A stretch of DNA of 6,571 nucleotides from an uncultured Flavobacteriales bacterium (GTDB taxonomy: Bacteria; Bacteroidota; Bacteroidia; Flavobacteriales_D; Sanyastnellaceae). The translations under genes and the position numbers were made by a program. Positions within the stretch are counted from its first letter, which is position 1. Every line of letters starts with the position of its first letter. The notes below the pieces were generated by a model. The model was not told where the DNA came from and did not search any database. It worked only from the letters and a program-made list of their open reading frames with translations. Positions 1 through 6,471 of this stretch are shown in pieces. The stretch covers positions 1-6,571 of the forward strand of contig CALJKR010000081.1 in NCBI GenBank assembly GCA_937974555.1, given 5' to 3'.

Positions 1-74
1 AGATAATTCGGATCAATTCCAAGAATGATTAATCTAGATTAAGAATGCAAAAGAAAAAGTTGTACTTTAGTCAC
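1..74. other. Leader region upstream of the tandem paralogue operon
   Basis: AT-rich stretch before the first operon gene. Forward frames 2 and 3 run open from the window edge to stops at 26-28 and 30-32, so the tail of an upstream gene could end here, but too little is visible to decide. I see no convincing terminator. No complete TTG / TAnnTTTG promoter is present at a sensible distance from the ATG at 75, so the operon promoter may lie further upstream, outside the window. Confidence 0.3.
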
Positions 75-1274
75 ATGAAGTTCAAACAGATATTGTTTGC
101 TTCTGTTTTTCTTGCAGCATTTTCTCCTACCAGTGCACAAGAAGTGGATAATAACAGAAGACTGACAATTACATTGAAAAACGGATCCGTATACCATGGG
201 ACCATGGATTACGATGATGGTAGGGAAATGAAATTTACAACGGACGAATTTGGTCTGTTGATTATCAAAAAGCAAGAGTTGAGACGCTTGGACCTCATCA
301 AGTCCAAAGAGCCTGAGAAGGTTGAAGATTCAGCATCCTCAGACGTCATGGCCTACTATGCTACATTTAAAGAGGGGCCATTTTCAACGCGCTACGGCAT
401 TACAACCAATGGTTTTGCAATTAAAAAGGGTGAGAATTATGGGTTGATTAGTTTGTATGGCCCAGAAATTCATTTTGCCGTGACTGATCGATTGAATGTG
501 GGTTACATGACCACTTGGGCTGCAAGCCCGATGGCCTTGAGTATTAAATATTCGTTTACCACAGACAAAAGCCCAGTTCAAGTCAGCGCAGGATCATTGT
601 TGATGTCTTCAGGATTTTTTCAATCGATGCGCGGATATGGTACGTTGACTTTCGGAAATCTGACCTTTGGAAATCGTTCCGCCAATGTCAATCTTTCAGG
701 CGGTTACTTTTATTGGAAGTCGGGTAAGCAAGTAATTGCACCGGGTAATTATGAAGTAAATTCCACGTCGTCAATAGCTGCTGCAGATCCAACAATGTCC
801 CAATCTTCGTTTGATTTTTTTCAGCAATCCTCGCAGTTGCGTTATGGAAATAATGGTCGAAGAATCAATGAAAATATCGTGGGTTCTAACGATATAACAA
901 CGGGCTATGCAACCCAAGGACCCGTCATTGGATTGAGTGGTATTTTCCCGCTGGGTGAAAAGGCCAGCTTTGTTTTTGAAAGTATGTTGGGATTGTTTGT
1001 TACAAGGAGAGAATACATCGCAGATGGGGTCTACACAGGTAGTGAATTGGTCGTTATTAATGGTGGTACCATGTACAATCATCTTTATAATGTTGAAGTA
1101 AGCACAAGAGATTATGGAGCCACCATGATTTATGTTTCACCTGGGGTTAGATTTCAGTCCAAAGATGATTTCGCATGGCAATTGTCATTGGCTTCAACGT
1201 CTTTATCAAGTGAAGTGAATAACAAAACGCAGTCTTTCCCAATCCCAACTTTCTCTTTATTTAAAAAGTTCTGA
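75..1274 (+). CDS. Exported beta-barrel-like protein, tandem paralogue 1 (399 aa)
   Basis: Predicted secreted, probably outer-membrane, protein of unknown function. An in-frame ATG at 45 would place a charged 10-residue extension before the signal peptide. The ATG at 75 gives a normal one (residues 1-21, Lys-rich start, hydrophobic core, cleavage likely TSA|QEV) and matches the MK starts of both paralogues, so I chose 75. Residues about 30-75 form the shared domain LKNGSVYHGT...DDGREM...ELRRL, possibly a small SH3/Sm-like beta fold (inference). A linker follows, then from about residue 101 a conserved block (GPFSTRY, IKKGENY, YGPEIHF, LNVGYMTTW) and alternating hydrophobic/Gly-rich strands. 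It ends LFKKF; a C-terminal aromatic residue is typical of barrels recognised by the BAM complex. A 67-residue segment between GGYFYW and GPVIGL and a second of about 40 residues are specific to this copy and look like surface loops. The next gene starts 2 nt after the stop. The family is recognised only by the internal paralogy; a soluble or periplasmic role is not excluded. Confidence 0.85.
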   Translation: MKFKQILFASVFLAAFSPTSAQEVDNNRRLTITLKNGSVYHGTMDYDDGREMKFTTDEFGLLIIKKQELRRLDLIKSKEPEKVEDSASSDVMAYYATFKEGPFSTRYGITTNGFAIKKGENYGLISLYGPEIHFAVTDRLNVGYMTTWAASPMALSIKYSFTTDKSPVQVSAGSLLMSSGFFQSMRGYGTLTFGNLTFGNRSANVNLSGGYFYWKSGKQVIAPGNYEVNSTSSIAAADPTMSQSSFDFFQQSSQLRYGNNGRRINENIVGSNDITTGYATQGPVIGLSGIFPLGEKASFVFESMLGLFVTRREYIADGVYTGSELVVINGGTMYNHLYNVEVSTRDYGATMIYVSPGVRFQSKDDFAWQLSLASTSLSSEVNNKTQSFPIPTFSLFKKF

Positions 1275-1276
1275 TT

Positions 1277-2458
1277 ATGAAATACTGCACAAGATTAATC
1301 CTTGCGTGGGTATTCTTTATGATGAACTTGTCCATGTTTGGGCAAGAAGTGAACGATACCACTCGTTATAGAATTTTCATCAAAAATAGCAGCATCACGT
1401 ACAAAGGAACCTTTATTTTTGATGATGGAAGGGAGATGAAATTTATTACCGATGAGTTGGGACCATTGGTGATCATGAAGAGCGAATTGAGAAGACTGCA
1501 AAAATTAGATACCAAAAAGGTAGGTAAGCTTGATAGCAATCGTGATTCGTCCTTTTTTAATCTCAATGATGAGAGCCCATTTTCTACTCGTTATAATTTT
1601 ACGACCAATGCCTTTCCAATCAAGAAAGGCCATAACTATTTCATGACCAGTTTGTATGGACCTGAAATACATTTTGCTCTAACAGATCGATTAAATGTCG
1701 GGTACATGACAACCTGGGCCACAAGCCCCATGGCATTGAGCATCAAGTATTCTTTTAAAACCAAAAGTGAAAAAGTTCATTTTGGTGTGGGTTCATTATT
1801 GCTTTCTTCAGGTTTTGCGCAATTGGGAAAGGGTTATGGAGCCCTCACTTTTGGTGCAGTAACATTGGGGGATAGGAACAAGAACATCACGGTGTCTGCT
1901 GGATATTTGTATTGGCAGTCTGGTGCCAAACAAATCAAGCCCGGACATTACACATCTGAATACACCAGTTGGGACAGTCTTCCTGACCCAGCAAGAGCCA
2001 TGCTCCGAAAGAAGCCAGATGACATTGGATTTAGAGAGATAAACAGTTGGCATATTGGTGACACTTCAATCACCTATGGTTATCCCATTTCTGGTGGTGT
2101 AGTTGGCCTCAATGGTACGATGCCATTGGGCGGAGGATCACACTTTGTGTTTGAAACGATGGTCGGAAATTTCAAAGGTACTCGTGAGGTAATTACCCAA
2201 GTAGGGGAAACGGAAGTATACAATTTGAATGCACCCAATGATTTATGGAGAGATAATTTTGTCCATAAATTTCATTATCGGGTAGAGACAGTTGGATATA
2301 CGGCTTTGTTTATCATGATTTCTCCGGGAATCAGATTTCAATCAACCCCTAATTTTGCATGGCAAGCTTCGATTACCTCTTTGGTTTTCAAGAATAGTCA
2401 TGACCCCGTGGCCAAGGGTTTGCCTTTGCCAATGATTACATTATTTAAAAAGTTTTAA
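1277..2458 (+). CDS. Exported beta-barrel-like protein, tandem paralogue 2 (393 aa)
   Basis: Second member of the tandem family, function unknown. The signal peptide covers residues 1-22 with likely cleavage at MFG|QEV; Cys4 lies before the hydrophobic core and is not a lipobox. The N-terminal shared domain (about 30-77) is slightly divergent: the LKNGSVY of the other copies reads IKNSSITY here, losing the Gly and gaining one residue, while DDGREM and ELRRL are kept. The central block is nearly the same as in copy 1, including SLYGPEIHFA, TDRLNVGYMTTWA and SPMALSIKYSF. The first variable segment (59 residues between AGYLYW and GGVVGL) and the second (about 45 residues before FIMISPG) have sequences unrelated by eye to those of copy 1. 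The protein ends LFKKF like its neighbours. It begins 2 nt after the copy 1 stop and ends 10 nt before copy 3, so the three are probably cotranscribed. Most likely an outer-membrane barrel; no ligand or partner can be named. Confidence 0.85.
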   Translation: MKYCTRLILAWVFFMMNLSMFGQEVNDTTRYRIFIKNSSITYKGTFIFDDGREMKFITDELGPLVIMKSELRRLQKLDTKKVGKLDSNRDSSFFNLNDESPFSTRYNFTTNAFPIKKGHNYFMTSLYGPEIHFALTDRLNVGYMTTWATSPMALSIKYSFKTKSEKVHFGVGSLLLSSGFAQLGKGYGALTFGAVTLGDRNKNITVSAGYLYWQSGAKQIKPGHYTSEYTSWDSLPDPARAMLRKKPDDIGFREINSWHIGDTSITYGYPISGGVVGLNGTMPLGGGSHFVFETMVGNFKGTREVITQVGETEVYNLNAPNDLWRDNFVHKFHYRVETVGYTALFIMISPGIRFQSTPNFAWQASITSLVFKNSHDPVAKGLPLPMITLFKKF

Positions 2459-2468
2459 ATTTAAGAAA

Positions 2469-3395
2469 ATGAAAAAGTTATTTGTTCTGATGGCCTTGGC
2501 CTTGAGTGTTGTCGCATCATATGCGCAACCCGCATCTGGAGATGCTCCTGCCGTGCGTTATACTTTCAACCTAAAGAATGGTTCTGTCTACACAGGTACC
2601 ATTATTTCGGATGATGGTAGAGAGATGTTTGTTTTGACTGAAACCGTGGGTAAGTTGTACATCAACAAAACCGAGTTACGAAACATGGTCAAAATTGAAG
2701 AGAAAAAAGTAGTTGAATTTGAAGATAACTTCATTACCGGTGGTCGCTATTTAGAAGATGGACCTTTCACCACGCGATATAATGTCACTACCAATGCTCT
2801 GCCTATTAAGAAAGGTGAGAATTATGCGATGACCAATTTTCATGGAGCTGAGGTGCATTTTGCGCTATCCAACCGATTCAATATCGGTATCATGACCACA
2901 TGGATCGCGAGCCCAATGGCTATTGCTGCCAAGTACAGTATACCAACCAAGAATCCAAAGGTTAATTTTTCAGTGGGTACAATTCTAATGACCTCGGGTT
3001 ATTTCAATAATTTCGGAGGATATGGACATTTGACATTTGGGAATGTTACTTTGGGCGATCGTATCAATAACATTACTTTGTCCGGTGGATATTTTGGATT
3101 CAATGGTCCTAACCACAATCCTCTGTCTGGTCCCATTGCATCTTTGGCGGGTTCATTTAAATTGGGACCCAAAGCCAACTTTATTTTTGATTCAATGTTT
3201 GGTTTTGTTGATTACAAAAAACAATACTTGGGCAGTTTGGATGTAAGTGATTTCAACGGACGCGCCATGATGATATCCCCCGGGATGCGTTTTCAAAGCA
3301 CCGAGAATTTTGCTTGGCAATTTTCTTTGGCTACGGTTGCTGCTGATGAGATTGCTTTCCCAGCGCCATTCTTGACCTTATTCAAGAAGTTTTAA
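2469..3395 (+). CDS. Exported beta-barrel-like protein, tandem paralogue 3, short form (308 aa)
   Basis: Third and shortest family member, function unknown. The signal peptide is residues 1-19 with likely cleavage at SYA|QPA. The shared N-terminal domain lies at about 31-77 (NLKNGSVYTGT, DDGREM, INKTELRNM). The central block keeps GPFTTRY, LPIKKGENY, EVHFALSNRFN, IMTTWIASPMA and the final MISPGMRFQS...FAWQFSLA...LFKKF. The 85-residue difference in length from copy 2 is mostly two segments: the first variable loop is 9 residues here (between GGYFGF and GPIASL) against 67 and 59, and the second is about 18 against 40-45. It therefore looks like a minimal scaffold version with the barrel strands intact, not a truncated pseudogene: the frame is uninterrupted and the C-terminal signature is complete. 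Its stop is separated by one nucleotide from the ATG of the thioesterase, which suggests translational coupling. Confidence 0.85.
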   Translation: MKKLFVLMALALSVVASYAQPASGDAPAVRYTFNLKNGSVYTGTIISDDGREMFVLTETVGKLYINKTELRNMVKIEEKKVVEFEDNFITGGRYLEDGPFTTRYNVTTNALPIKKGENYAMTNFHGAEVHFALSNRFNIGIMTTWIASPMAIAAKYSIPTKNPKVNFSVGTILMTSGYFNNFGGYGHLTFGNVTLGDRINNITLSGGYFGFNGPNHNPLSGPIASLAGSFKLGPKANFIFDSMFGFVDYKKQYLGSLDVSDFNGRAMMISPGMRFQSTENFAWQFSLATVAADEIAFPAPFLTLFKKF

Positions 3396-3396
3396 T

Positions 3397-3948
3397 ATGT
3401 CACAAGAATACCGCAGTGTTTCTTTTTCGGAAACGACATTAACGGAATTGATGATTCCGGCATATGCCAATTTTGGAGGCAAAGTGCACGGCGGTATTCT
3501 TTTGTCTTTGATGGACAAGATAGCCTATGCCACGGCCACCAAACACAGTGGTATGTATTGTGTGACTGTGGCTGTCGAGGGGGTTGAGTTTTTAAGTCCT
3601 GTTGAAGTGGGTGACTTGGTCACTTTGCAGGCCTCCGTAAATTATGTGGGAAGATCTACCATGATCGTTGGAATCAGGGTAGAGAGTATGAATCCCCGAC
3701 TTTCTTACGTGCGTCATACCAATTCGTGTTACTTTACAATGGCCGCTAAAGATGAGAATGGGGAATTGACTCAAGTGCCAGGTTTGATTCTTGAAAGTGA
3801 AACCCATTTGCGACGTTTTTATGAAGGGCGCAGATTGAAAATATTGTCCGCTGAGAAAAGAAAGATGCTAAAGGCCCCATTGGACGATATCGCATCAGCA
3901 CAAAAAGAGTTGGAAATCAATGGAGAGCGCTTCCGAATTGAATTTTGA
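3397..3948 (+). CDS. Acyl-CoA thioesterase, hotdog fold (183 aa)
   Basis: Cytoplasmic enzyme expected to hydrolyse acyl-CoA to free fatty acid and CoA. Residues about 8-125 carry the signature of the YciA/YkhA/BACH-type hotdog thioesterases: N25, GGKVHGG (27-33), LLSLMDKIAYA with Asp40 as the likely catalytic acid, HSG (50-52), then VTVAVEGVEFLSPVEVGDLV and VGRSTMIVGIRVES on the hotdog strands. There is one hotdog domain, so it would act as a dimer or hexamer as in relatives. After about residue 138 a charged, probably helical C-terminal extension (many Lys/Arg/Glu) makes it longer than a minimal single-hotdog protein. There is no signal peptide. It starts 1 nt after paralogue 3, so it is probably translated from the same mRNA, but a metabolic link to the exported proteins is not evident from sequence. 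Chain-length preference cannot be read from sequence; the family assignment is fairly secure. Confidence 0.9.
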   Translation: MSQEYRSVSFSETTLTELMIPAYANFGGKVHGGILLSLMDKIAYATATKHSGMYCVTVAVEGVEFLSPVEVGDLVTLQASVNYVGRSTMIVGIRVESMNPRLSYVRHTNSCYFTMAAKDENGELTQVPGLILESETHLRRFYEGRRLKILSAEKRKMLKAPLDDIASAQKELEINGERFRIEF

Positions 3949-3968
3949 TATTTTTTTTCAGAAAAAGC

Positions 3969-3998
3969 TTGGAAAAACAAAATTCACGTGTATTTTTG
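3969..3998 (+). promoter_or_regulatory. Bacteroidota-type promoter of tRNA-Asp
   Basis: TTG at 3969-3971 followed by 19 nt and then TATTTTTG at 3991-3998, a perfect match to the TAnnTTTG -7 consensus of the Bacteroidota housekeeping sigma factor with an accepted -33/-7 spacing. Transcription would start near 4005, giving a leader of roughly 20 nt before the mature tRNA. The element lies in the gap between the thioesterase stop and the tRNA, which supports an independent tRNA transcript. Confidence 0.65.
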
Positions 3999-4024
3999 CA
4001 ACCGCTTTCGAAGGAAAGCAAAAC

Positions 4025-4101
4025 GGTCCGGTAGTTCAGTTGGTTAGAATACATGCCTGTCACGCATGGGGTCGCGGGTTCGAGTCCCGTCCGGACCGCC
4101 A
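4025..4101 (+). tRNA. tRNA-Asp (anticodon GTC)
   Basis: Complete cloverleaf read by hand. The acceptor stem is GGTCCGG (4025-4031) with CCGGACC (4091-4097), discriminator G at 4098 and encoded CCA at 4099-4101. The D arm is GTTC/GAAT, and the anticodon stem is CATGC/GCATG with loop CTGTCAC, so the anticodon GTC is at 4059-4061 and reads Asp codons GAC and GAT. The variable loop is 5 nt. The T stem GCGGG/CCCGT carries the invariant loop TTCGAGT. No mismatch is seen beyond G-T pairs. It stands alone, not in a tRNA cluster, with its own promoter upstream and hairpin terminator downstream. Confidence 0.97.
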
Positions 4102-4109
4102 ACTAAGAG

Positions 4110-4144
4110 AAAAGCTTCAAAGAAATTTGAAGCTTTTTTGTTTT
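4110..4144 (+). terminator. Rho-independent terminator after tRNA-Asp, possibly bidirectional
   Basis: A perfect 12-bp stem, AAAAGCTTCAAA (4110-4121) with TTTGAAGCTTTT (4126-4137), has a 4-nt loop GAAA and is followed on the forward strand by TTGTTTT. It starts 8 nt after the tRNA CCA. The minus-strand radical SAM gene stops at 4162, only 17 nt away, and on that strand the stem is followed by a short T/C-rich tail, so the hairpin probably separates the two convergent units in both directions. Forward activity is better supported than reverse. Confidence 0.8.
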
Positions 4145-4161
4145 AAGGCATTGGGTAAATG

Positions 4162-6348
4162 TTACACCACTAACAATCCTATCTCCCTTAACTCCTCCAC
4201 AGTTTCTCCCTCCCAGAAAACAGAAAAGTTGCCCAATCCTGCTTGTGAATAGGCTTTTTTGAATTCCTCAAATGTCCAGGTTTTAAAAGGCTTAACCGAG
4301 ATACGATCTAATACATCCACTAGCCAATGACCTAGCTTTTCTGGCACCATTAATTCCACTTCGTCACGTCCCATACTCATGTGTAAAACTGTTTTTCCTC
4401 GAGAGACCTTTCCTTTGGAAGGAATGGGGCCAAGCCAACAAATTTTGGCATTGGGTTTAGGCATTTGTTCTTCTTGAGGGGCTAAAATGCGCGCGATGTA
4501 ATTTTTGGGAATCTGCGTCCGCGGAATTTTGAAATCAAACCACTCCTGCAGCGGCATTTCTAATCCAATGCCATGCATGTAATTAAACAAGGATTTCTTT
4601 AAGCCCTCACTAAATTGTGCATGGTCCGTTCCCTTTGGATCCGCATGTTCCAAATCATTATTGGCAAAGCTTCCCGGTTCCGGATTCAATATTTTTATGT
4701 GATACGCATCCGGATTCAAGCCCACCGGACTGTGCGCCGTCAACGCAAATTGATGCCAAAAACCGGAGTGCATCACCCCATTTTCGACGAGTTGGCGTAC
4801 AACCTCCAACGAATCCACCGTCTCCTGCGCGGTCTGCGTCGGGAATCCATACATCAAATAGGCATGGACCAAAATGCCCGCCTGCGTAAAATGATCCGCG
4901 ACTTGGGCTACTTGGGCCACCGTAACTCCTTTATCAATTAAGTCCAATAAACGATCGGAAGCTACTTCCAACCCGCCCGAAACAGCAATACAGCCGGAGC
5001 GCACCAATAATTGGCATAAATCCTTCGTGAAACTTTTCTCAAATCGAATATTTGTCCACCAAACCACCGTCAAATCCCTGCGGATAATTTCCAATGCCAC
5101 ATCGCGCATCAAAGCTGGTGGCGCGGCTTCATCTACAAAATGGAAGCCATTGTTTCCAGTTTGGGCAATCATCGCCTCCATGCGGTCGACCAACATAGGT
5201 GCCGTCGTGGATTCATAGTTTTTGATGTAGTCTAGAGAAATGTCGCAGAAGGTACATTTGCCCCAATAACAACCATGGGCCAGCGTCAACTTATTCCAGC
5301 GGCCATCACTCCAGAGGCGATGCATGGGATTGGCGATTTCAATGACCGATAAATAGGAACCCAAAGGCAAATCCGTGTAATCCGGAACGCCCACGTCCTT
5401 CTGCTTGACGTCTGAATCTTGAGAGCCATTTAAGTAAGTAAGTGTTCCATCGATGCAACAAAACGTGCGTTTCAAATCGTTTAATTCCCGTTCGCCTCGT
5501 AAATGCTCAAGCAAATTCATCAAGGGTGTTTCGCCATCATCGAGTGTGATGAAGTCGACAAATTCAAACACACGAGATTCTTGTAATGAACGCAATTCCG
5601 TATTCGCATATCCACCACCCAAGGCGACTTTGATCTGGGGATGGTGTTTTTTGATCCACTGTCCACAGCGCAAAGCACTGTATAAATTACCCGGGAAGGG
5701 AGCCGTAATGGCTACCAAATCAGGTTTTTCAGCTTGAATTTTTTGTGATAGGATACCCACCAACAACTCATCGATGTAGGTCAAAGGCGCTTCTAATGCC
5801 TGGTTTAATTCATGAAAACTCGATGCCGATCGCCCGAGCCGTTCCGCGTACCGACTAAACCCAAAATGAGGGTCAACGGCATCAATGATTAAATCCGAAA
5901 TATCTTCTAAATAAAGTGTAGCCAAATGTCGCGCTTTATCGCGCACGCCCATGCTACCAAAGGCCCATTCCAAATCTGTAACTTGCTGAAAACGTGATGC
6001 TTCCGGCAGGTAATTTTGTTCGGCAATGACATGCGCCATCGTGGGGTTTTTGTCATGTAAAAATGAAATAACAGGGTCAATCGTGCGAATGTAGGACTGT
6101 TTCAGTCGGAGCATGCGCTGCCCGTTTTCATTCAGTTTTTTGCCGGATGCTTCAATGTGAGCGAATAATCGTTGGAGTCCTCCTTTCGAAAACAGTTGGA
6201 GAATGACTTCCAAACCTAAGTCGGCCTGATACGACTCCAACCCCTTCGTATTCAAGAACCCCTTCAAATAAGCCGTCGCTGGGTAGGGCGTATTTAATTG
6301 GGTAAACGGCGGGGTAATGAAAAATACCTTGGTGTTTTTTGTGCTCAT
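4162..6348 (-). CDS. B12-binding-type radical SAM protein (728 aa), substrate unknown
   Basis: Cytoplasmic iron-sulfur enzyme expected to cleave S-adenosylmethionine to a 5'-deoxyadenosyl radical or to carry out a cobalamin-linked reaction. Residues 7-48 (KVFFITPPFTQLNTPYPATA, then YLKGFL) open the N-terminal Rossmann-like region. It continues with LVAITAPFPGN, VALGGGYAN (Gly244-246) and FVDFITLDDGETPL, as in B12-binding domains fused to radical SAM. The DxHxxG histidine motif that ligates cobalt is not visible, so B12 binding is uncertain. The 4Fe-4S motif is Cys360-x4-Cys365-x2-Cys368 (HGCYWGKCTFCD). The core continues with HFVDEAAPP (403-411), SGGLEVASDRLLDLIDKGV (457-475) and YLMYGFP (497-503). 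The C-terminal 150 residues have no domain I recognise. The start ATG is preceded by GAGGG 8 nt upstream in a good ribosome-binding position. It is convergent with the tRNA and stands alone in the window, so no pathway can be inferred from neighbours. Confidence 0.9.
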   Translation of the reverse strand: MSTKNTKVFFITPPFTQLNTPYPATAYLKGFLNTKGLESYQADLGLEVILQLFSKGGLQRLFAHIEASGKKLNENGQRMLRLKQSYIRTIDPVISFLHDKNPTMAHVIAEQNYLPEASRFQQVTDLEWAFGSMGVRDKARHLATLYLEDISDLIIDAVDPHFGFSRYAERLGRSASSFHELNQALEAPLTYIDELLVGILSQKIQAEKPDLVAITAPFPGNLYSALRCGQWIKKHHPQIKVALGGGYANTELRSLQESRVFEFVDFITLDDGETPLMNLLEHLRGERELNDLKRTFCCIDGTLTYLNGSQDSDVKQKDVGVPDYTDLPLGSYLSVIEIANPMHRLWSDGRWNKLTLAHGCYWGKCTFCDISLDYIKNYESTTAPMLVDRMEAMIAQTGNNGFHFVDEAAPPALMRDVALEIIRRDLTVVWWTNIRFEKSFTKDLCQLLVRSGCIAVSGGLEVASDRLLDLIDKGVTVAQVAQVADHFTQAGILVHAYLMYGFPTQTAQETVDSLEVVRQLVENGVMHSGFWHQFALTAHSPVGLNPDAYHIKILNPEPGSFANNDLEHADPKGTDHAQFSEGLKKSLFNYMHGIGLEMPLQEWFDFKIPRTQIPKNYIARILAPQEEQMPKPNAKICWLGPIPSKGKVSRGKTVLHMSMGRDEVELMVPEKLGHWLVDVLDRISVKPFKTWTFEEFKKAYSQAGLGNFSVFWEGETVEELREIGLLVV

Positions 6349-6355
6349 GAATCAT

Positions 6356-6360
6356 CCCTC
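6356..6360 (-). promoter_or_regulatory. Ribosome-binding site of the radical SAM gene
   Basis: On the minus strand GAGGG precedes the ATG, with 8 nt between GAGG and the start codon. This is a clear Shine-Dalgarno match and supports the start at 6348. It abuts the foot of the palindrome at 6361-6393, so if the palindrome is transcribed its hairpin would sit directly upstream of the ribosome site and could affect initiation (inference). Confidence 0.4.
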
Positions 6361-6393
6361 ACCTTTGGCAAACCTTGGAGGATTGCCAAAGGT
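6361..6393. repeat. REP-like palindromic element, copy A (33 nt)
   Basis: Arms ACCTTTGGCAA and TTGCCAAAGGT are perfect 11-bp complements. Inside them is an A-A mismatch, then CCT/AGG pairing around a 3-nt TGG loop. It is the same element as copy B at 6472-6507, differing only in the mismatched pair and the loop. It does not look like a terminator because neither side is followed by a T run. It lies in the 5' region of the radical SAM gene. Confidence 0.75.
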
Positions 6394-6394
6394 A
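6387..6394 (-). promoter_or_regulatory. Candidate -7 element (TACCTTTG) at the edge of palindrome A
   Basis: The minus strand reads TACCTTTG, a perfect TAnnTTTG match formed by the right arm of palindrome A plus one flanking base. A start about 7 nt downstream would give a leader of roughly 33 nt before the radical SAM ATG. No TTG is seen at the expected -33 position; the upstream sequence is a CCG-rich run. The match may be a by-product of the palindrome sequence. Confidence 0.3.
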
Positions 6395-6471
6395 CGGCGG
6401 CGGCGGGACATTTCAGCGTGAAGAGCTGATAAAGAATATCAAGAAATTGATCATTTGTTTTTACGTTCCTC

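Noticed and set aside
63..70. TACTTTAG as a -7 promoter element for the operon
   Set aside because: One mismatch to TAnnTTTG, no TTG at the right distance upstream, and only 4 nt before the ATG at 75, which would leave essentially no leader.
45..74. Alternative upstream start (ATG at 45) for paralogue 1
   Set aside because: It adds ten mostly polar residues before an otherwise canonical signal peptide, and both paralogues start directly with MK followed by the hydrophobic core.
3951..3976. T8 run and CAG-centred inverted repeat after the thioesterase as a terminator
   Set aside because: The only pairing is a 5-bp A/T stem with a 3-nt loop located after the T run begins; no stable GC-containing stem precedes the T run.
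4025..4101. tRNA-Asp as an integration site of a mobile element
   Set aside because: No duplicate of the tRNA 3' end and no integrase are visible on either side; the adjacent genes look like ordinary chromosomal genes.
3920..4252. Open frame running across the tRNA
   Set aside because: It overlaps the thioesterase end, the whole tRNA, the terminator and the end of the radical SAM gene, and its translation resembles no protein.
4615..4941. Forward open frames inside the radical SAM gene (also at 5027-5218 and 5453-5737)
   Set aside because: Antisense shadows of a gene with clear domain motifs on the minus strand; their translations show no recognisable protein pattern.
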